64,000 nt of DNA from Tolypothrix brevis GSE-NOS-MK-07-07A (GCA_019358985.1 JAHHIJ010000035.1:1-64000), one strand, 5' to 3'. Positions 38,146-48,128 are shown, counted from the stretch's first letter. The notes: generated by a model not told the origin, from the letters alone. Translations and numbers: made by a program.

Positions 38146-38997
38146 TTATTTTTTATCGGTACTAATTGTATTTACTTGACGAAAGTTATGAAGTAATTTG
38201 AGAAACTTCAGACCATCAAAACTTCTGGGATCGATTCGTGTTCCGGAACGATCTACTATCTGATGGGTGGTAATGCGATCGTCTGGAACATCACTTTGAG
38301 CAATTAACCAAGCCAGAGAATAATATTGAGCATCAGTATAACCGCTATGAATTGCTTGGGTGTTAGTCCAACCATCTAGCGGGGTTTCCAAAGAGACGTG
38401 ATAAGCAAAGTTATTTACAGATGGTGGTAAATTCAAATTAGTTTTCACAGCTTCGGAACCATTAGCACTTTCAAAAACTGAATTAGCTGCACCATAAGCG
38501 CGTTTATCTGGTGGAACTGTATAAATAACTGTCCCATCTAACTTTATCATCGCGTGGTAACTCGCTTGAACATTTTCGTCGCTATGAGGTGTTTGAAAAA
38601 AATTAACGGCGCTAGATGCTGAATTAGAAGTTTCATGAAGGACTATAATCGGTAAATTGTTGACTCTTATGCCATTAACGTCTTTGGTATAACGCTCTCC
38701 GTAGTTGCTCGGATCTGCCCAAGCAATCTCATATCTGGGTCTGTACTTTGTAAAAGCCTCAGTGGTTTTAAACAGAGATTTGGGAGGATTTACAGCGCTG
38801 CTTGGTTTTTGTGATGCTAGAATTTGTCCATTTGGATATTGACTCCAAGGAGCGATGCCTGGATTGGGCTGCGCCAACGCACTTTCTGGTGTATTATTTT
38901 GTAGTTGTGTGGCTCTCCCGGCAAGCAGTGCCACAATTAGAGCGATGAATATCAGAGAAATTAGCATTACTCTGGTCGCCCAGTCCTTAAATTTCAT
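38146..38997 (-). CDS. N-acetylmuramoyl-L-alanine amidase (Amidase_2 type)
   Basis: A 283-aa exported enzyme. The N-terminal helix VMLISLIFIALIVALLAG is an uncleaved anchor or signal, followed by a Pro/Ser-rich linker. The amidase domain starts near residue 110: LPIIVLHETSN with the first zinc His, NVQASYHAMIKLDGTVIYTV, FAYHVSLET, and ITTHQIVDRSGTRIDPRSF with the last zinc ligand region. It is expected to cut the bond between muramic acid and L-Ala in peptidoglycan outside the cytoplasmic membrane. It is convergent with the RloAB pair. Confidence 0.85.
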   Translation of the reverse strand: MKFKDWATRVMLISLIFIALIVALLAGRATQLQNNTPESALAQPNPGIAPWSQYPNGQILASQKPSSAVNPPKSLFKTTEAFTKYRPRYEIAWADPSNYGERYTKDVNGIRVNNLPIIVLHETSNSASSAVNFFQTPHSDENVQASYHAMIKLDGTVIYTVPPDKRAYGAANSVFESANGSEAVKTNLNLPPSVNNFAYHVSLETPLDGWTNTQAIHSGYTDAQYYSLAWLIAQSDVPDDRITTHQIVDRSGTRIDPRSFDGLKFLKLLHNFRQVNTISTDKK

Positions 38998-39254
38998 TAA
39001 TTTTATAATTAAATAATGAAAATAATCTTAATATCTTGATTTTAATGAAAAATAGCTTGCTAGGATACTTTGCGGCGGAGTTAAATAACGAACCGCACTC
39101 GTAGCAGAGAACACAGAGGATGTATATTACACCTAATTTACACAATCTTTATACATAGTTGTTTTGAATAAATACTCCCGAAGAGCGAGAAATTGAGGAA
39201 AATATTAAATTAAGTAGAGTATCACTCGACTTATGTAAATTCTTCTAGGAAAAT

Positions 39255-42200
39255 ATGACTCATTCCTTTCTAGAACGCTTGCACAGTCCAGACCGTCCCG
39301 TTCTCGTCTTTGATGGAGCGATGGGAACGAACTTGCAAACGCAAAACCTCACTGCTGAGGATTTCGGTGGTGCTCAATACGAAGGTTGTAACGAATATCT
39401 CGTTCACACCAAACCTGAAGCTGTTGCCAAAGTTCACCGCGATTTTCTCGCTGCCGGTGCAGATGTCATCGAGACTGACACTTTTGGTAGTGCGTCAATT
39501 GTACTTGCCGAGTACGACCTTGCAGACCAAGCATACAACCTAACCAAAACAGCCGCAGAACTTGCCAAGGGTGTTGCGGCTGAATTCTCCACCCCAGAAA
39601 AACCGCGATTTGTCGCGGGTTCTATGGGACCGACAACAAAATTACCTACCTTAGGACATATTGACTTTGACACGATGAAAGCTTCTTTTGCCGAACAAGC
39701 AGAAGGGCTGTGGGATGGTGGTGTCGATTTATTTTTGGTGGAAACTTGTCAAGATGTGCTGCAAATCAAAGCGGCGCTGAATGGAATTGAAGAAGTTTTT
39801 GCTAAAAAAGGCGATCGCCGTCCGGTGATGGTTTCTGTCACAATGGAAACTATGGGGACAATGTTGGTCGGGACGGAAATTAACGCCGTTGTCACCATTT
39901 TGGAACCCTATAAAATTGACATTCTCGGTCTGAACTGCGCTACTGGTCCAGATTTGATGAAACCACACATCAAATATCTCTCAGAACATTCGCCTTTTAT
40001 CGTTTCCTGTATTCCCAACGCGGGTTTGCCGGAGAACGTCGGTGGTCACGCACACTACCGTCTGACACCGATGGAATTACGGATGTCTTTGATGCATTTT
40101 GTTGAAGATTTGGGTGTCCAAGTGATTGGGGGTTGCTGTGGGACGCGTCCAGAACACATTCAACAAATGGCAGAAATTGCTAAAGAATTAAAGCCAAAAG
40201 TTAGACATCCGGAACTTGAACCAGCAGCAGCATCAATTTACAGCACCCAAGCCTACGACCAAGATAACTCTTTCTTGATTGTCGGCGAACGTCTCAACGC
40301 CAGCGGTTCTAAAAAGTGCCGCGATTTGCTAAACTCGGAAGATTGGGATGGACTCGTTTCAATGGCGAGAGCGCAGGTCAAAGAAGGCGCACACATTCTT
40401 GATGTCAACGTCGATTACGTGGGACGTAATGGCGAACGAGACATGCACGAATTGGTTTCGCGCATTGTCAATAATGTTACACTGCCTTTGATGCTCGACT
40501 CCACCGAATGGGAAAAGATGGAGGCGGGTTTAAAGGTTGCCGGCGGTAAGTGTTTGCTCAATTCCACCAATTACGAAGACGGGGAACCGCGTTTCTTGAA
40601 GGTGTTGGAGTTGGCGAAGAGGTATGGTGCTGGTGTAGTCATTGGCACTATCGATGAAGATGGGATGGCGAGAACTGCTGAGAAAAAATTCCAAATTGCT
40701 CAACGTGCTTATCGTCAAGCTGTAGAATTCGGCATTCCGGGTACAGAAATATTCTTTGATACTTTGGCTCTACCAATTTCTACGGGGATTGAAGAAGACC
40801 GGGAAAACGCAAAAGGGACAATAGAAGCGATTCGGCGCATTCGTCAAGAATTGCCGGGAAGTCATGTAATTTTGGGTGTATCGAATATTTCCTTCGGTTT
40901 AAACCCAGCAGCGCGGGTAGTGTTGAACTCGATGTTTTTGCACGAAGCGATCGCAGCAGGAATGGATGGGGCGATCGTTAGTCCTAACAAGATTTTACCA
41001 CTTTCTAAGATTGAAGAACGCCATCAAGAAGTTTGCCTTGAGTTGATTTATGATCGACGGAGATTTGATGGTGATGTCTGCGTTTATGACCCCTTGGGAG
41101 AACTGACAACATTATTTGAAGGAGTGACAACCAAACGCGATCGCTCTTTGGATGAAAGTCTCCCCATCGAAGAACGGTTGAAGCGTCACATCATCGACGG
41201 TGAACGCATTGGTTTAGAGGAACATCTGCAAAAGGCTTTAGAGAACTATCCCCCCTTACAGATTATAAATGTCTTTTTGCTCGATGGAATGAAAGTTGTT
41301 GGTGAATTGTTCGGTTCCGGGCAAATGCAGCTACCTTTTGTATTACAATCTGCGGAAACTATGAAAGCGGCGGTTGCTTTTTTAGAACCGTTGATGGAAA
41401 AGTCTGAATCAGGTAATAATGCTAAGGGAACGTTTATTATCGCTACCGTAAAAGGCGATGTTCACGACATTGGGAAAAACCTGGTGGATATCATCTTGTC
41501 GAACAACGGTTACAAGGTGATTAATTTGGGAATTAAACAACCGGTGGAAAACATCATTGAAGCATACGAAAAGCATCAAGCTGATTGTATTGCCATGAGT
41601 GGTTTGTTGGTGAAATCCACCGCGTTTATGAAGGATAATTTGCAGGTTTTCAACGAAAAGGGAATTACTGTCCCCGTAATTTTAGGTGGTGCCGCGTTGA
41701 CACCGAAGTTTGTCCATGAAGATTGTCAAAACGCTTACAAAGGTAAAGTTGTTTACGGCAAAGATGCTTTTTCTGACTTGCATTTCATGGATAAATTAAT
41801 GCCGGCAAAATCCCAAGGAGATTGGGATAATTTGCAGGGATTTTTGAATGAAGCTGTACAAGAGTTAGAAAATGGGCATAAAGAAGCTGAAGAAAAAACC
41901 AAAGAAGAAACTGATGAACCTAAGGTAATAGATACTCGTCGTTCTGAAGCTGTGACGGTGGATATTGAACGTCCGACACCACCTTTTTGGGGTACGCAAT
42001 TGTTACGCGAAAGTGATATTTCACTTGAGGAGATATTCTCTTATTTAGATTTGCAAGCTTTGATTGCGGGACAATGGCAATTCCGCAAGCCGAAGGAACA
42101 ATCTAAGGAAGAATATCAGGCTTTTTTGAATGAGAAGGTGTATCCGATTTTAGATAGTTGGAAGCAGCGAATTATTGAGGAGAATTTGTTGCATCCACAG

Positions 42201-42779
42201 GTGATTTATGGGTATTTTCCTTGTCAGGCTGAGGGGAATACGCTGTATGTTTATGACCGCAGAGACGCAGAGAACGCAGAGGTAAGAGCAAGTTTTGAGT
42301 TTCCGAGGCAGAAGTCTTTGAGGAGACTTTGTATTGCAGATTTCTTTGCGCCGAAGGAATCGGGAATTATTGATGTGTTTCCGATGCAAGCGGTGACTGT
42401 GGGTGAGGTTGCGACGGAGTTTGCTCAGAAGTTATTTGCAGCTAATCAATACACTGATTATCTGTATTTTCACGGCTTGGCGGTGCAAGTGGCGGAAGCT
42501 TTGGCTGAGTGGACACACGCTCGAATTCGCCGGGAATTAGGCTTTGTGGCTGATGAACCGGATAGTCTTCGCGATATTTTGGCACAGAGATATCGCGGTT
42601 CGCGGTATAGTTTTGGCTATCCGGCTTGCCCGAATATGCAGGATCAGTATAAGCAACTGGAGTTGTTGGGGACTGACAGGATTAAGATGCACATGGATGA
42701 AAGTGAGCAGATTTATCCAGAACAGTCTACAACGGCGATTATTTGCTATCACCCAGTAGCGAAGTACTTTAGCGCGTAG
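39255..42779 (+). CDS. metH: Cobalamin-dependent methionine synthase
   Basis: A 1,174-aa enzyme with all four modules: homocysteine binding ([11 protein letters not shown] at the start, zinc motif [12 protein letters not shown] near residue 295), folate binding from about 340 ([15 protein letters not shown]), B12 binding near 735 ([13 protein letters not shown], with the His below cobalt), and the SAM-reactivation module ([15 protein letters not shown] and [14 protein letters not shown] near the end). It makes methionine from homocysteine. The part coding [10 protein letters not shown] near 42.26 kb matches a dispersed repeat and looks inserted. No B12 riboswitch was recognised in the 257-bp leader. 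Confidence 0.96.
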   Translation: MTHSFLERLHSPDRPVLVFDGAMGTNLQTQNLTAEDFGGAQYEGCNEYLVHTKPEAVAKVHRDFLAAGADVIETDTFGSASIVLAEYDLADQAYNLTKTAAELAKGVAAEFSTPEKPRFVAGSMGPTTKLPTLGHIDFDTMKASFAEQAEGLWDGGVDLFLVETCQDVLQIKAALNGIEEVFAKKGDRRPVMVSVTMETMGTMLVGTEINAVVTILEPYKIDILGLNCATGPDLMKPHIKYLSEHSPFIVSCIPNAGLPENVGGHAHYRLTPMELRMSLMHFVEDLGVQVIGGCCGTRPEHIQQMAEIAKELKPKVRHPELEPAAASIYSTQAYDQDNSFLIVGERLNASGSKKCRDLLNSEDWDGLVSMARAQVKEGAHILDVNVDYVGRNGERDMHELVSRIVNNVTLPLMLDSTEWEKMEAGLKVAGGKCLLNSTNYEDGEPRFLKVLELAKRYGAGVVIGTIDEDGMARTAEKKFQIAQRAYRQAVEFGIPGTEIFFDTLALPISTGIEEDRENAKGTIEAIRRIRQELPGSHVILGVSNISFGLNPAARVVLNSMFLHEAIAAGMDGAIVSPNKILPLSKIEERHQEVCLELIYDRRRFDGDVCVYDPLGELTTLFEGVTTKRDRSLDESLPIEERLKRHIIDGERIGLEEHLQKALENYPPLQIINVFLLDGMKVVGELFGSGQMQLPFVLQSAETMKAAVAFLEPLMEKSESGNNAKGTFIIATVKGDVHDIGKNLVDIILSNNGYKVINLGIKQPVENIIEAYEKHQADCIAMSGLLVKSTAFMKDNLQVFNEKGITVPVILGGAALTPKFVHEDCQNAYKGKVVYGKDAFSDLHFMDKLMPAKSQGDWDNLQGFLNEAVQELENGHKEAEEKTKEETDEPKVIDTRRSEAVTVDIERPTPPFWGTQLLRESDISLEEIFSYLDLQALIAGQWQFRKPKEQSKEEYQAFLNEKVYPILDSWKQRIIEENLLHPQVIYGYFPCQAEGNTLYVYDRRDAENAEVRASFEFPRQKSLRRLCIADFFAPKESGIIDVFPMQAVTVGEVATEFAQKLFAANQYTDYLYFHGLAVQVAEALAEWTHARIRRELGFVADEPDSLRDILAQRYRGSRYSFGYPACPNMQDQYKQLELLGTDRIKMHMDESEQIYPEQSTTAIICYHPVAKYFSA
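42257..42282 (+). repeat. cgcagaga-type dispersed repeat inside metH
   Basis: The sequence ccgcagagacgcagagaacg followed by cagagg lies in frame in the last third of metH. A similar string (accgcac..agcagagaacacagagg) lies outside genes at 39091-39119 in the metH leader. The repeat adds about nine residues (DRRDAENAE) between TLYVY and the [10 protein letters not shown] block. Confidence 0.6.
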
Positions 42780-42800
42780 TCTTTCTTACTTACGCCTTAG

Positions 42801-42830
42801 CCCCCTCTTTCTTTACGGGGAGGGGGAATT
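42801..42830 (+). terminator. Hairpin after metH
   Basis: The arms ccccctcttt and gggagggg, with tttacgg in the loop, form a GC-rich hairpin about 22 nt behind the metH stop codon. It resembles the inner hairpin of the palindrome at 28845-28869. It may end the metH transcript. Confidence 0.5.
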
Positions 42831-42868
42831 TATATATAGGATGTATTTGGGTTGCAATCAGTATTTTT

Positions 42869-43435
42869 ATGCCAAGTCTTTACATTATTGGTGGTGCTAA
42901 TGGTTCGGGTAAAACGACTGCTGCAATGAATTTGCTGCCTAATTTTCTTAAGTGTTTTGAGTTTGTCAATGCAGACGCTATTGCTGCTGGACTTTCGCCG
43001 TTTAATCAGGAGTCGGTTGCTATTGAAGCTGGGCGTTTGATGCTACAACGATTGCGATTTTTATCAAATTCAAGTAGTAATTTTGCTTTTGAAACGACAC
43101 TTGCAGCACGAACTTTTACACCATTTATTATTGACTGCAAACAAAAAGGTTATACAATTAATCTAATATACTTTTGGCTCCAAAGTCCTAATTTGGCAGT
43201 AGAAAGGGTAGCTAGGCGAGTTGCAAGCGGTGGACACTCGATTCCAGAAGATGTGATTCGTCGGCGCTATGAACGAGGACAAAAAAATCTGATTTATTTA
43301 TATTTGCCTTTATGTGATGGTTGGATGGTTTATGACAATTCAACTTTATCACCGATATTAGTTGCTGAACGAATTATTAATCAACAGCCGACAATTTATG
43401 AAGATGGAATCTGGAATAAAATTACAGGAGGATAA
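42869..43435 (+). CDS. Zeta-toxin-like P-loop kinase
   Basis: A 188-aa protein with IIGGANGSGKTTAAMNLLP (Walker A), FEFVNADAIAAGLSPF (zeta Asp in the NAD motif) and NFAFETTLAARTF (Glu), then HSIPEDVIRRRYERG. These are the motifs of zeta/PezT-like toxins that phosphorylate UDP-N-acetylglucosamine, and also of related nucleotide kinases. The stop codon is separated from the next gene by one base. Growth inhibition is inferred from the family and not all members are toxic. Confidence 0.8.
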   Translation: MPSLYIIGGANGSGKTTAAMNLLPNFLKCFEFVNADAIAAGLSPFNQESVAIEAGRLMLQRLRFLSNSSSNFAFETTLAARTFTPFIIDCKQKGYTINLIYFWLQSPNLAVERVARRVASGGHSIPEDVIRRRYERGQKNLIYLYLPLCDGWMVYDNSTLSPILVAERIINQQPTIYEDGIWNKITGG

Positions 43436-43436
43436 A

Positions 43437-43652
43437 ATGACGGAAGAAGAAATGAAAAAGCTGCATAGCATAATTGATGTGGGTATTAAAGAAGCTGTTG
43501 CTCAAGCAATCGAACGACATCGGCAACTCGGTCAACCTATAACTATTATGCAAAATGACAAGGTTGTGATTTTATCTGCTGAGGAAATATCTCAGATTAA
43601 AAGTCAGCTATCAACAAAATCTATAAACGTCCAACAATCACTTCCAGAATAG
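43437..43652 (+). CDS. Small protein paired with the zeta-like kinase
   Basis: 71 aa from the ATG at 43437, directly after AGGAGGATAAA, a strong ribosome-binding site inside the end of the kinase gene. It is mostly helical (EEEMKKLHSIIDVGIKEAVAQAIERHRQLG) with a PITIMQNDKVVILSAEEI strand segment. I do not recognise a family with certainty. Position and coupling suggest an antitoxin or accessory partner. Its last 32 bases overlap the converging GUN4 remnant. Confidence 0.7.
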   Translation: MTEEEMKKLHSIIDVGIKEAVAQAIERHRQLGQPITIMQNDKVVILSAEEISQIKSQLSTKSINVQQSLPE

Positions 43653-44293
43653 AGAAATCAATTTCATCACATCGCTCTGTCTTTCCTGAACGCAGCATTA
43701 AAGCTAATGGAAGATGTCCAGGAGGTGCTGTTCGTAGAGAATCATACAGGTCAACATAGTACAACCAATTTCTCTCTTTACGCCAGCCAACTACGGCACC
43801 AAATTTTTCTTCTACTTCGTAATTTGTATAATCAGTATCACAACCACCTCCAAGCTTTTTCCAAATTTTCTTTTGAACACTAAAACCAAAGCGCCCATTG
43901 CTATGCTTTACCCACAATTTATTTATAGTGTTCAAGTCTTTCCTCGGAAGAACTTTAATATGTTCCGAGCCAAAATAGTTTCTAAGGTAAGTCCTGTATC
44001 GTGAGGATTCAGGTAATTCGTTTTGAGATACAGTATAGTTTACCTTTAGCTTTAGGGTCGTTTTTAGCTTCATTTGCCCAATCATTGGCTACTTTCCGTT
44101 GAGCATCCGTTGGACTATATCCCTGAGATTGTAGTTGAGTTAACAACTGTTGTATCTGAGCAGCAGCTTGGGATAAATTCTGGCTCATGTTTATGTAATT
44201 ACCATGTACTTCTGTGTAATTTCCTTGTATAGATTGGTTGAAATTACCGCCAATACTGCCAATATTGTATGTATTACGATTTTCTTCGTTCAT
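43621..44293 (-). pseudogene. GUN4-domain protein, broken by frameshift and deletion
   Basis: From 44293 one frame codes an N-terminal part (NTYNIGSIGGNFNQSIQGNY, then a coiled NLSQAAAQIQQLLTQLQSQG) and ends at about 44009. A second frame, which runs to 43621, codes the C-terminal half of a GUN4 domain: DLNTINKLWVKHSNGRFGFSVQKKIW, VGWRKERNWLYYVDLYDSL and PPGHLPLAL. The N-terminal helices of GUN4 are missing, so a deletion joined the two parts out of frame near 44040. GUN4 domains bind porphyrins and, fused to other domains, may sense them; this copy should be non-functional. Confidence 0.72.
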
Positions 44294-44432
44294 ATACAAG
44301 CTTCTTGCAAAGTTTTTACTACTGCATACTATTACCAGTTTGCAAGAAGACTGTATGTGACTAAAATCACAGTTTTCTCGATTAGCTTGAGGCAGGCAAA
44401 AATTAGAAGGCTATATTTCACCTCATATCTCA

Positions 44433-45077
44433 TTACCGTTGCATATGTTGTCGCACCCAAAGACGAAAAGCTTTGAGTGTTGCATTTCTACCTGCTGTTG
44501 TACTTCGCTCACGATATTGAGGAATCACCTCTATCAGCGCAAATCTGGCAAAATTTAAGCTTTGTTGAGACTCTGCATAAGTTCCATCTTGCAGTATATT
44601 AATTTGTAACTTACCTTTCTCAAAACGCCAAAGTTCCGGAACTTTTAATGCTTGATAAATATTAGGATGAGTGCGTGAAGTAATATCAACTTCTAAAGCT
44701 AAATCTGGAGGGGGATCTATTGTTAAATCTAGTCGTTTCTTTCCGCGAATCTTGGACTCGTTTTTTATATAAAAACACTGATCGGGTTCTATACCTTGAG
44801 CCATTGCTTGATTTTTGAAAGTCGTAGAACCAAGACATCTAAACTCAATATCGAGTTCTTCTAGAAGCGCTTTAACTAAATCGCTAATAATTTCTTTATC
44901 GTCTTCATGTTCTGGCAATGGTGCCATAATTTCCAGTATTCCCCTGTCGTATGCAATTCTGGCTGCACGGTGTTCTCCTAAATCTTCGAGAATTGTTTCC
45001 AATTCTTGCCAGGTTACATCTTTGAGTAGGACTCTTTGTCCTGGTGGAACTTGGATGCGCTTTAATTCCAACAACAT
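44433..45077 (-). CDS. Uma2 family protein (second copy)
   Basis: About 214 aa from the ATG at 45077, which has AAGGAG eight nt upstream; a GTG at 45086 is the alternative. Motifs: VTWQELETILEDLGEHRAAR, IAYDRGILEIMAPLPEHE with the conserved Glu, PPPDLALEVDITSRTH (core Asp/Glu) and ALKVPELWRFEKGKLQI. It belongs to the DUF820 nuclease-fold family. It diverges from the copy at 31579 in sequence and is not a recent duplicate. Function unknown. Confidence 0.85.
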   Translation of the reverse strand: MLLELKRIQVPPGQRVLLKDVTWQELETILEDLGEHRAARIAYDRGILEIMAPLPEHEDDKEIISDLVKALLEELDIEFRCLGSTTFKNQAMAQGIEPDQCFYIKNESKIRGKKRLDLTIDPPPDLALEVDITSRTHPNIYQALKVPELWRFEKGKLQINILQDGTYAESQQSLNFARFALIEVIPQYRERSTTAGRNATLKAFRLWVRQHMQR

Positions 45078-45144
45078 CTTCTCCACTCCTTGAAGTTCAT
45101 ATCTAAGTTTAGGTTACTTCAGTTTTATCCAGAAAAGTCTATTT

Positions 45145-47013
45145 TTATGGCTGAATCAAATGTTGCTCAGATTTACGGTATTTGGCAATGAATCTGCGGT
45201 GTTTGAAGAGTGAATAAAGCAGGATGGTGAAAAAAGGTAATGCGGTTCCGGTTAATGCTAATAGGATGAAGGGGTTATGAAATCCGAGAATAAAACCCAT
45301 ACCTACACTAACGCCTAAGCCTGCGGTTAATGGCAAAAATATATCATCAAACAGCCAATCTATAATTGTACATAGAAGACAAAGCACGGAAAATATGCTA
45401 GAGAAAACTAAAAACCCGATGATAGCAAAGAATATTGCATCCATCAAAATCACCAAAATAGTTCCTATCAAATTAATAGGACCAGGTTGAGCTATAGAGC
45501 GAACTACAGCTCCAACAATGAAGCCAACTACACCCATAGCTATAGAGCCAAATGCACCCCCAGCCGCACTTCTCTCAATCGCAGCCACCATATCACGATT
45601 TGAATAGTCAGAGCGACGGTTAAACTTTTTCCACAGGATAAATATAGGACAAATGATAGTTGCAATTACAGCTCCAAATTTCATGCCAACAATACTTCCA
45701 GACAATATCGAATCCCAAGCTAAATTGATACCCAAAACGACACCCTTCGCAGCAATCACAGGCACAACCCAGGCTATAGCCATAGTTGTTATCTCACAAA
45801 TTAAAAACAGCCAAATCAGATTAGCATAGGATATTTTTTGCCGCTCAATTGGCACAGGTGCAGTTGATACTTCAAGGTTGACAATATGAATATCTGGGTA
45901 TGCATTTGTATGCAAGAAAAGCTGACGTTTATACAACTTATCTGCCATTAACTTACTCGTATCAACTTGGATATAACACTCAACACGATTGCCGATAAAT
46001 TTAGCAGGTGTTATAGAAATCCAAGCATGGTAATCTGGTGTGTGTGGTGGGTCGTGGGGATGAGGTGCAACTTCCCATCTACCCTCCAAATGTGTTTCTG
46101 GTACTGAGTTACTAATAGTAATTGTTTGCGTTAATTTTTCACCTAATCTAGTCGCCCGAAAGTTCAGCGTTGTTGTGCTGAATTCAACATTTGGCTGACG
46201 TATAATATTGCGTGAATCTAATGCCTTTAGTGCCTCAAGCGCTGTTTGTGCATTTGCAAAGCGGTTGCTCTGTCGCGGTTGCACCATCTTTTCTAGCCAG
46301 TTGATCAAGCTTAAATTCAATTTAGGCAATAAATGCCGAAAGTTAATCAAATAGGGGTCATCATGATCGGTTAAATTCTGAATCTCGGCAGACTTAACGC
46401 TTGTAAGCAGACAAATTAAGGTTGCTCCTAAGCCATATAGGTCAGATGCTTTTGTAGGCTGACGCATTTGCTCTGGTGGAATAAAACCGGGAGTACCTTT
46501 GAATACACTACTACCAAATACTTCCTGAGTGCCAATTCTAGCAAAGCCAAAATCAATTAGATACACCTCAAGTTGGTCATTTACTAAGATATTTTCTGGT
46601 TTGATATCCCGATGAATAACTACCAAAGTGCGATTTTGCAAATAAACCAAAATCTCTAGTGCTTTGACAGCAATTTCCTTAATTTCCTCTGGTCTAAAGC
46701 TACGTGCGACACCTAACGATGGAGCGTCAATATATTTTTGAATCATACAAAAGCCATCAGGTGTACCAAAAGACCCCAAATAGCTAGGAATACCGGGATG
46801 GTTTAGTCCCCGCAAAACTTCAATTTCTCGCTGGTAAGTGTCGTAAGCTGACCAAGTAGAACCTGCTTGGGCAAAGCAAAACTGCTTCAGTACAACCTGT
46901 TTACCTGTGTCAATATTTGATGCCAGCCAAGTTATCCTTCCCCCCTCTCGATTTCGTCCCAGTTCGCTGATGATTTGATAGCCATGTGGAGAAAAATCTG
47001 AGTAGTTACTCAT
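45145..47013 (-). CDS. Membrane-bound Ser/Thr protein kinase
   Basis: A 622-aa protein. The kinase domain covers about residues 10-270: a degenerate glycine loop (ELGRNREGGRITWLA), VVLKQF with the ATP Lys, VIHRDIKPENIL (catalytic loop), LIDFGFARIG (DFG) and GTPGFIPPEQ. Residues about 285-400 form a beta-rich sandwich segment (TLNFRATRLGEKLTQTITIS and on). The last 220 residues hold five or six membrane helices. It likely senses and signals at the cytoplasmic membrane. Its targets cannot be read from the context. Confidence 0.85.
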   Translation of the reverse strand: MSNYSDFSPHGYQIISELGRNREGGRITWLASNIDTGKQVVLKQFCFAQAGSTWSAYDTYQREIEVLRGLNHPGIPSYLGSFGTPDGFCMIQKYIDAPSLGVARSFRPEEIKEIAVKALEILVYLQNRTLVVIHRDIKPENILVNDQLEVYLIDFGFARIGTQEVFGSSVFKGTPGFIPPEQMRQPTKASDLYGLGATLICLLTSVKSAEIQNLTDHDDPYLINFRHLLPKLNLSLINWLEKMVQPRQSNRFANAQTALEALKALDSRNIIRQPNVEFSTTTLNFRATRLGEKLTQTITISNSVPETHLEGRWEVAPHPHDPPHTPDYHAWISITPAKFIGNRVECYIQVDTSKLMADKLYKRQLFLHTNAYPDIHIVNLEVSTAPVPIERQKISYANLIWLFLICEITTMAIAWVVPVIAAKGVVLGINLAWDSILSGSIVGMKFGAVIATIICPIFILWKKFNRRSDYSNRDMVAAIERSAAGGAFGSIAMGVVGFIVGAVVRSIAQPGPINLIGTILVILMDAIFFAIIGFLVFSSIFSVLCLLCTIIDWLFDDIFLPLTAGLGVSVGMGFILGFHNPFILLALTGTALPFFTILLYSLFKHRRFIAKYRKSEQHLIQP

Positions 47014-47227
47014 ATTTATTTTGAGGTAGGGAAAAGTTTCAGTATATTCTCTAATAAATTATAAAAAATCTAGTGAAGAGTTATTGTAAATATTTTTTAC
47101 AGCAGAGCGATCGCACTTTTAGTGCTTTTTTGCGATCGCAACACCAGAAAAAGCTATTCTGGCATCAGTCTACACGAATTTCTTCACCTGTAAAGCTTTA
47201 TCCTATAAATAAACAAGGAGTAAAAAT

Positions 47228-47509
47228 ATGCAAGCTTACAAACTCAAAGGAAAAATTGACGACGCAGGTAATTTAATAATTGCAGAACCTGTGAAAATGC
47301 CTCCTGGAGATGTGGAAGTGATTGTTTTGCAAGCAGTTGAGAGTGCGAGTTCCACAGATACCGAAACCGAGTCACAAGCACAGACACCAAAGAGAAAATC
47401 TAAGGTAAAATCACTTAAGGAGTTACTAGAAAATGCTCCTCCTATTCCGCCTGACTTTGACCCGGAACAGGCAAGATGGGAAGGATTGAAGGAAAAATAC
47501 GATTTGTGA
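47228..47509 (+). CDS. Antitoxin of a PIN-domain pair
   Basis: A 93-aa protein with AAGGAG seven nt upstream of its ATG. The first 35 residues (YKLKGKIDDAGNLIIAEPVKMPPGDVEVIVL) resemble a beta-strand DNA-binding region of cyanobacterial antitoxins; a Ser/Thr/Glu linker follows; the C-terminal SLKELLENAPPIPPDFDPEQARWE is the part expected to bind the toxin. Its TGA overlaps the GTG start of the PIN gene (GTGA). Confidence 0.75.
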   Translation: MQAYKLKGKIDDAGNLIIAEPVKMPPGDVEVIVLQAVESASSTDTETESQAQTPKRKSKVKSLKELLENAPPIPPDFDPEQARWEGLKEKYDL

Positions 47510-47922
47510 TAGTACTTTTAGATACCAACATTATTGTAGACGTAGCCCTTGAACGACAGCCTCATTTTGAGGCAAGTCAACAAGTACTATTACTAGTTGA
47601 GCAAGGTCTAATTGAAGGTTATATATCAGCTTCAACCTTCAGTGACCTTTATTATATTATCCGTAAATCAAGAGGTCGAGAATGGACAACAGATTTTTTG
47701 AATTGGTTGGTCACATATTGCCAAGTTGCTACTGTTAATGAAGCAGTAATTAGAATGGCACTAACTGCCAACTTTAGGGATTTTGAAGATGCTATTCAAT
47801 ACAGCACTGCGGTAGTTAATCAATTGGATGCTATTGTTACTCGCAATCCTCAAGATTTTCCGGTTACAACTCCGCAAATTATTACACCTGAACAGTTGAT
47901 TCAATTAACAATTTCTTCCTAG
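47506..47922 (+). CDS. PIN-domain ribonuclease toxin
   Basis: 138 aa from the GTG at 47506, overlapping the antitoxin stop by four bases. VIVLLDTNIIVDVAL gives the first Asp, SASTFSDLYYIIRKSRG follows, and NFRDFEDAIQYSTAV and DAIVTRNPQDFP supply the further acidic residues, so the active site is complete. Toxins of this family cut RNA. The last residues and stop codon touch the border of a repeat element (47920-48026). Confidence 0.85.
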   Translation: MIVLLDTNIIVDVALERQPHFEASQQVLLLVEQGLIEGYISASTFSDLYYIIRKSRGREWTTDFLNWLVTYCQVATVNEAVIRMALTANFRDFEDAIQYSTAVVNQLDAIVTRNPQDFPVTTPQIITPEQLIQLTISS

Positions 47923-48026
47923 TAGTCTGTCAAATTCATTTTGACGGGTTGGTAGTGTGAGCGAGACGCTCACGAAGCGAGCAAGATGCTCGCACTACCC
48001 ATCAATTTAACCTTGACAGACTACTA
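47920..48026. mobile_element. MITE with tagtagtctgtcaa ends
   Basis: Perfect 14-bp inverted repeats tagtagtctgtcaa (47920-47933) and its complement (48013-48026) bound 107 bp that include an inner hairpin of gagcgagacgctc and gcgagc..gctcgc type. The TAG stop of the PIN gene (47920-47922) is the first three bases of the element. Confidence 0.75.
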
Positions 48027-48087
48027 GAGACATATCTATTTTCTCGTTGTAACCGGATTAGTGGTGGCAGCAGTCCTCCCGGATATA

Positions 48088-48112
48088 CGTTCCCACGCTC
48101 TGCGTGGGAACG
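48088..48112 (-). terminator. Hairpin downstream of the carotenoid oxygenase gene
   Basis: Eleven-bp arms cgttcccacgc / gcgtgggaacg with loop tct, 17 nt past the stop codon of the oxygenase on its strand. It could end that transcript. There is no T-run; similar hairpins are common dispersed repeats in cyanobacteria. Confidence 0.55.
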
Positions 48113-48128
48113 AGATTGCAGTGTTCAT

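Noticed and set aside
38998-39254. Cobalamin riboswitch in front of metH
   Set aside because: I could not find the conserved B12-box or a matching fold; the region holds a dispersed cgcagaga-type repeat.
47073-47276. 67-codon frame upstream of the PIN antitoxin
   Set aside because: No family, no ribosome-binding site, and it overlaps the well-supported antitoxin start.
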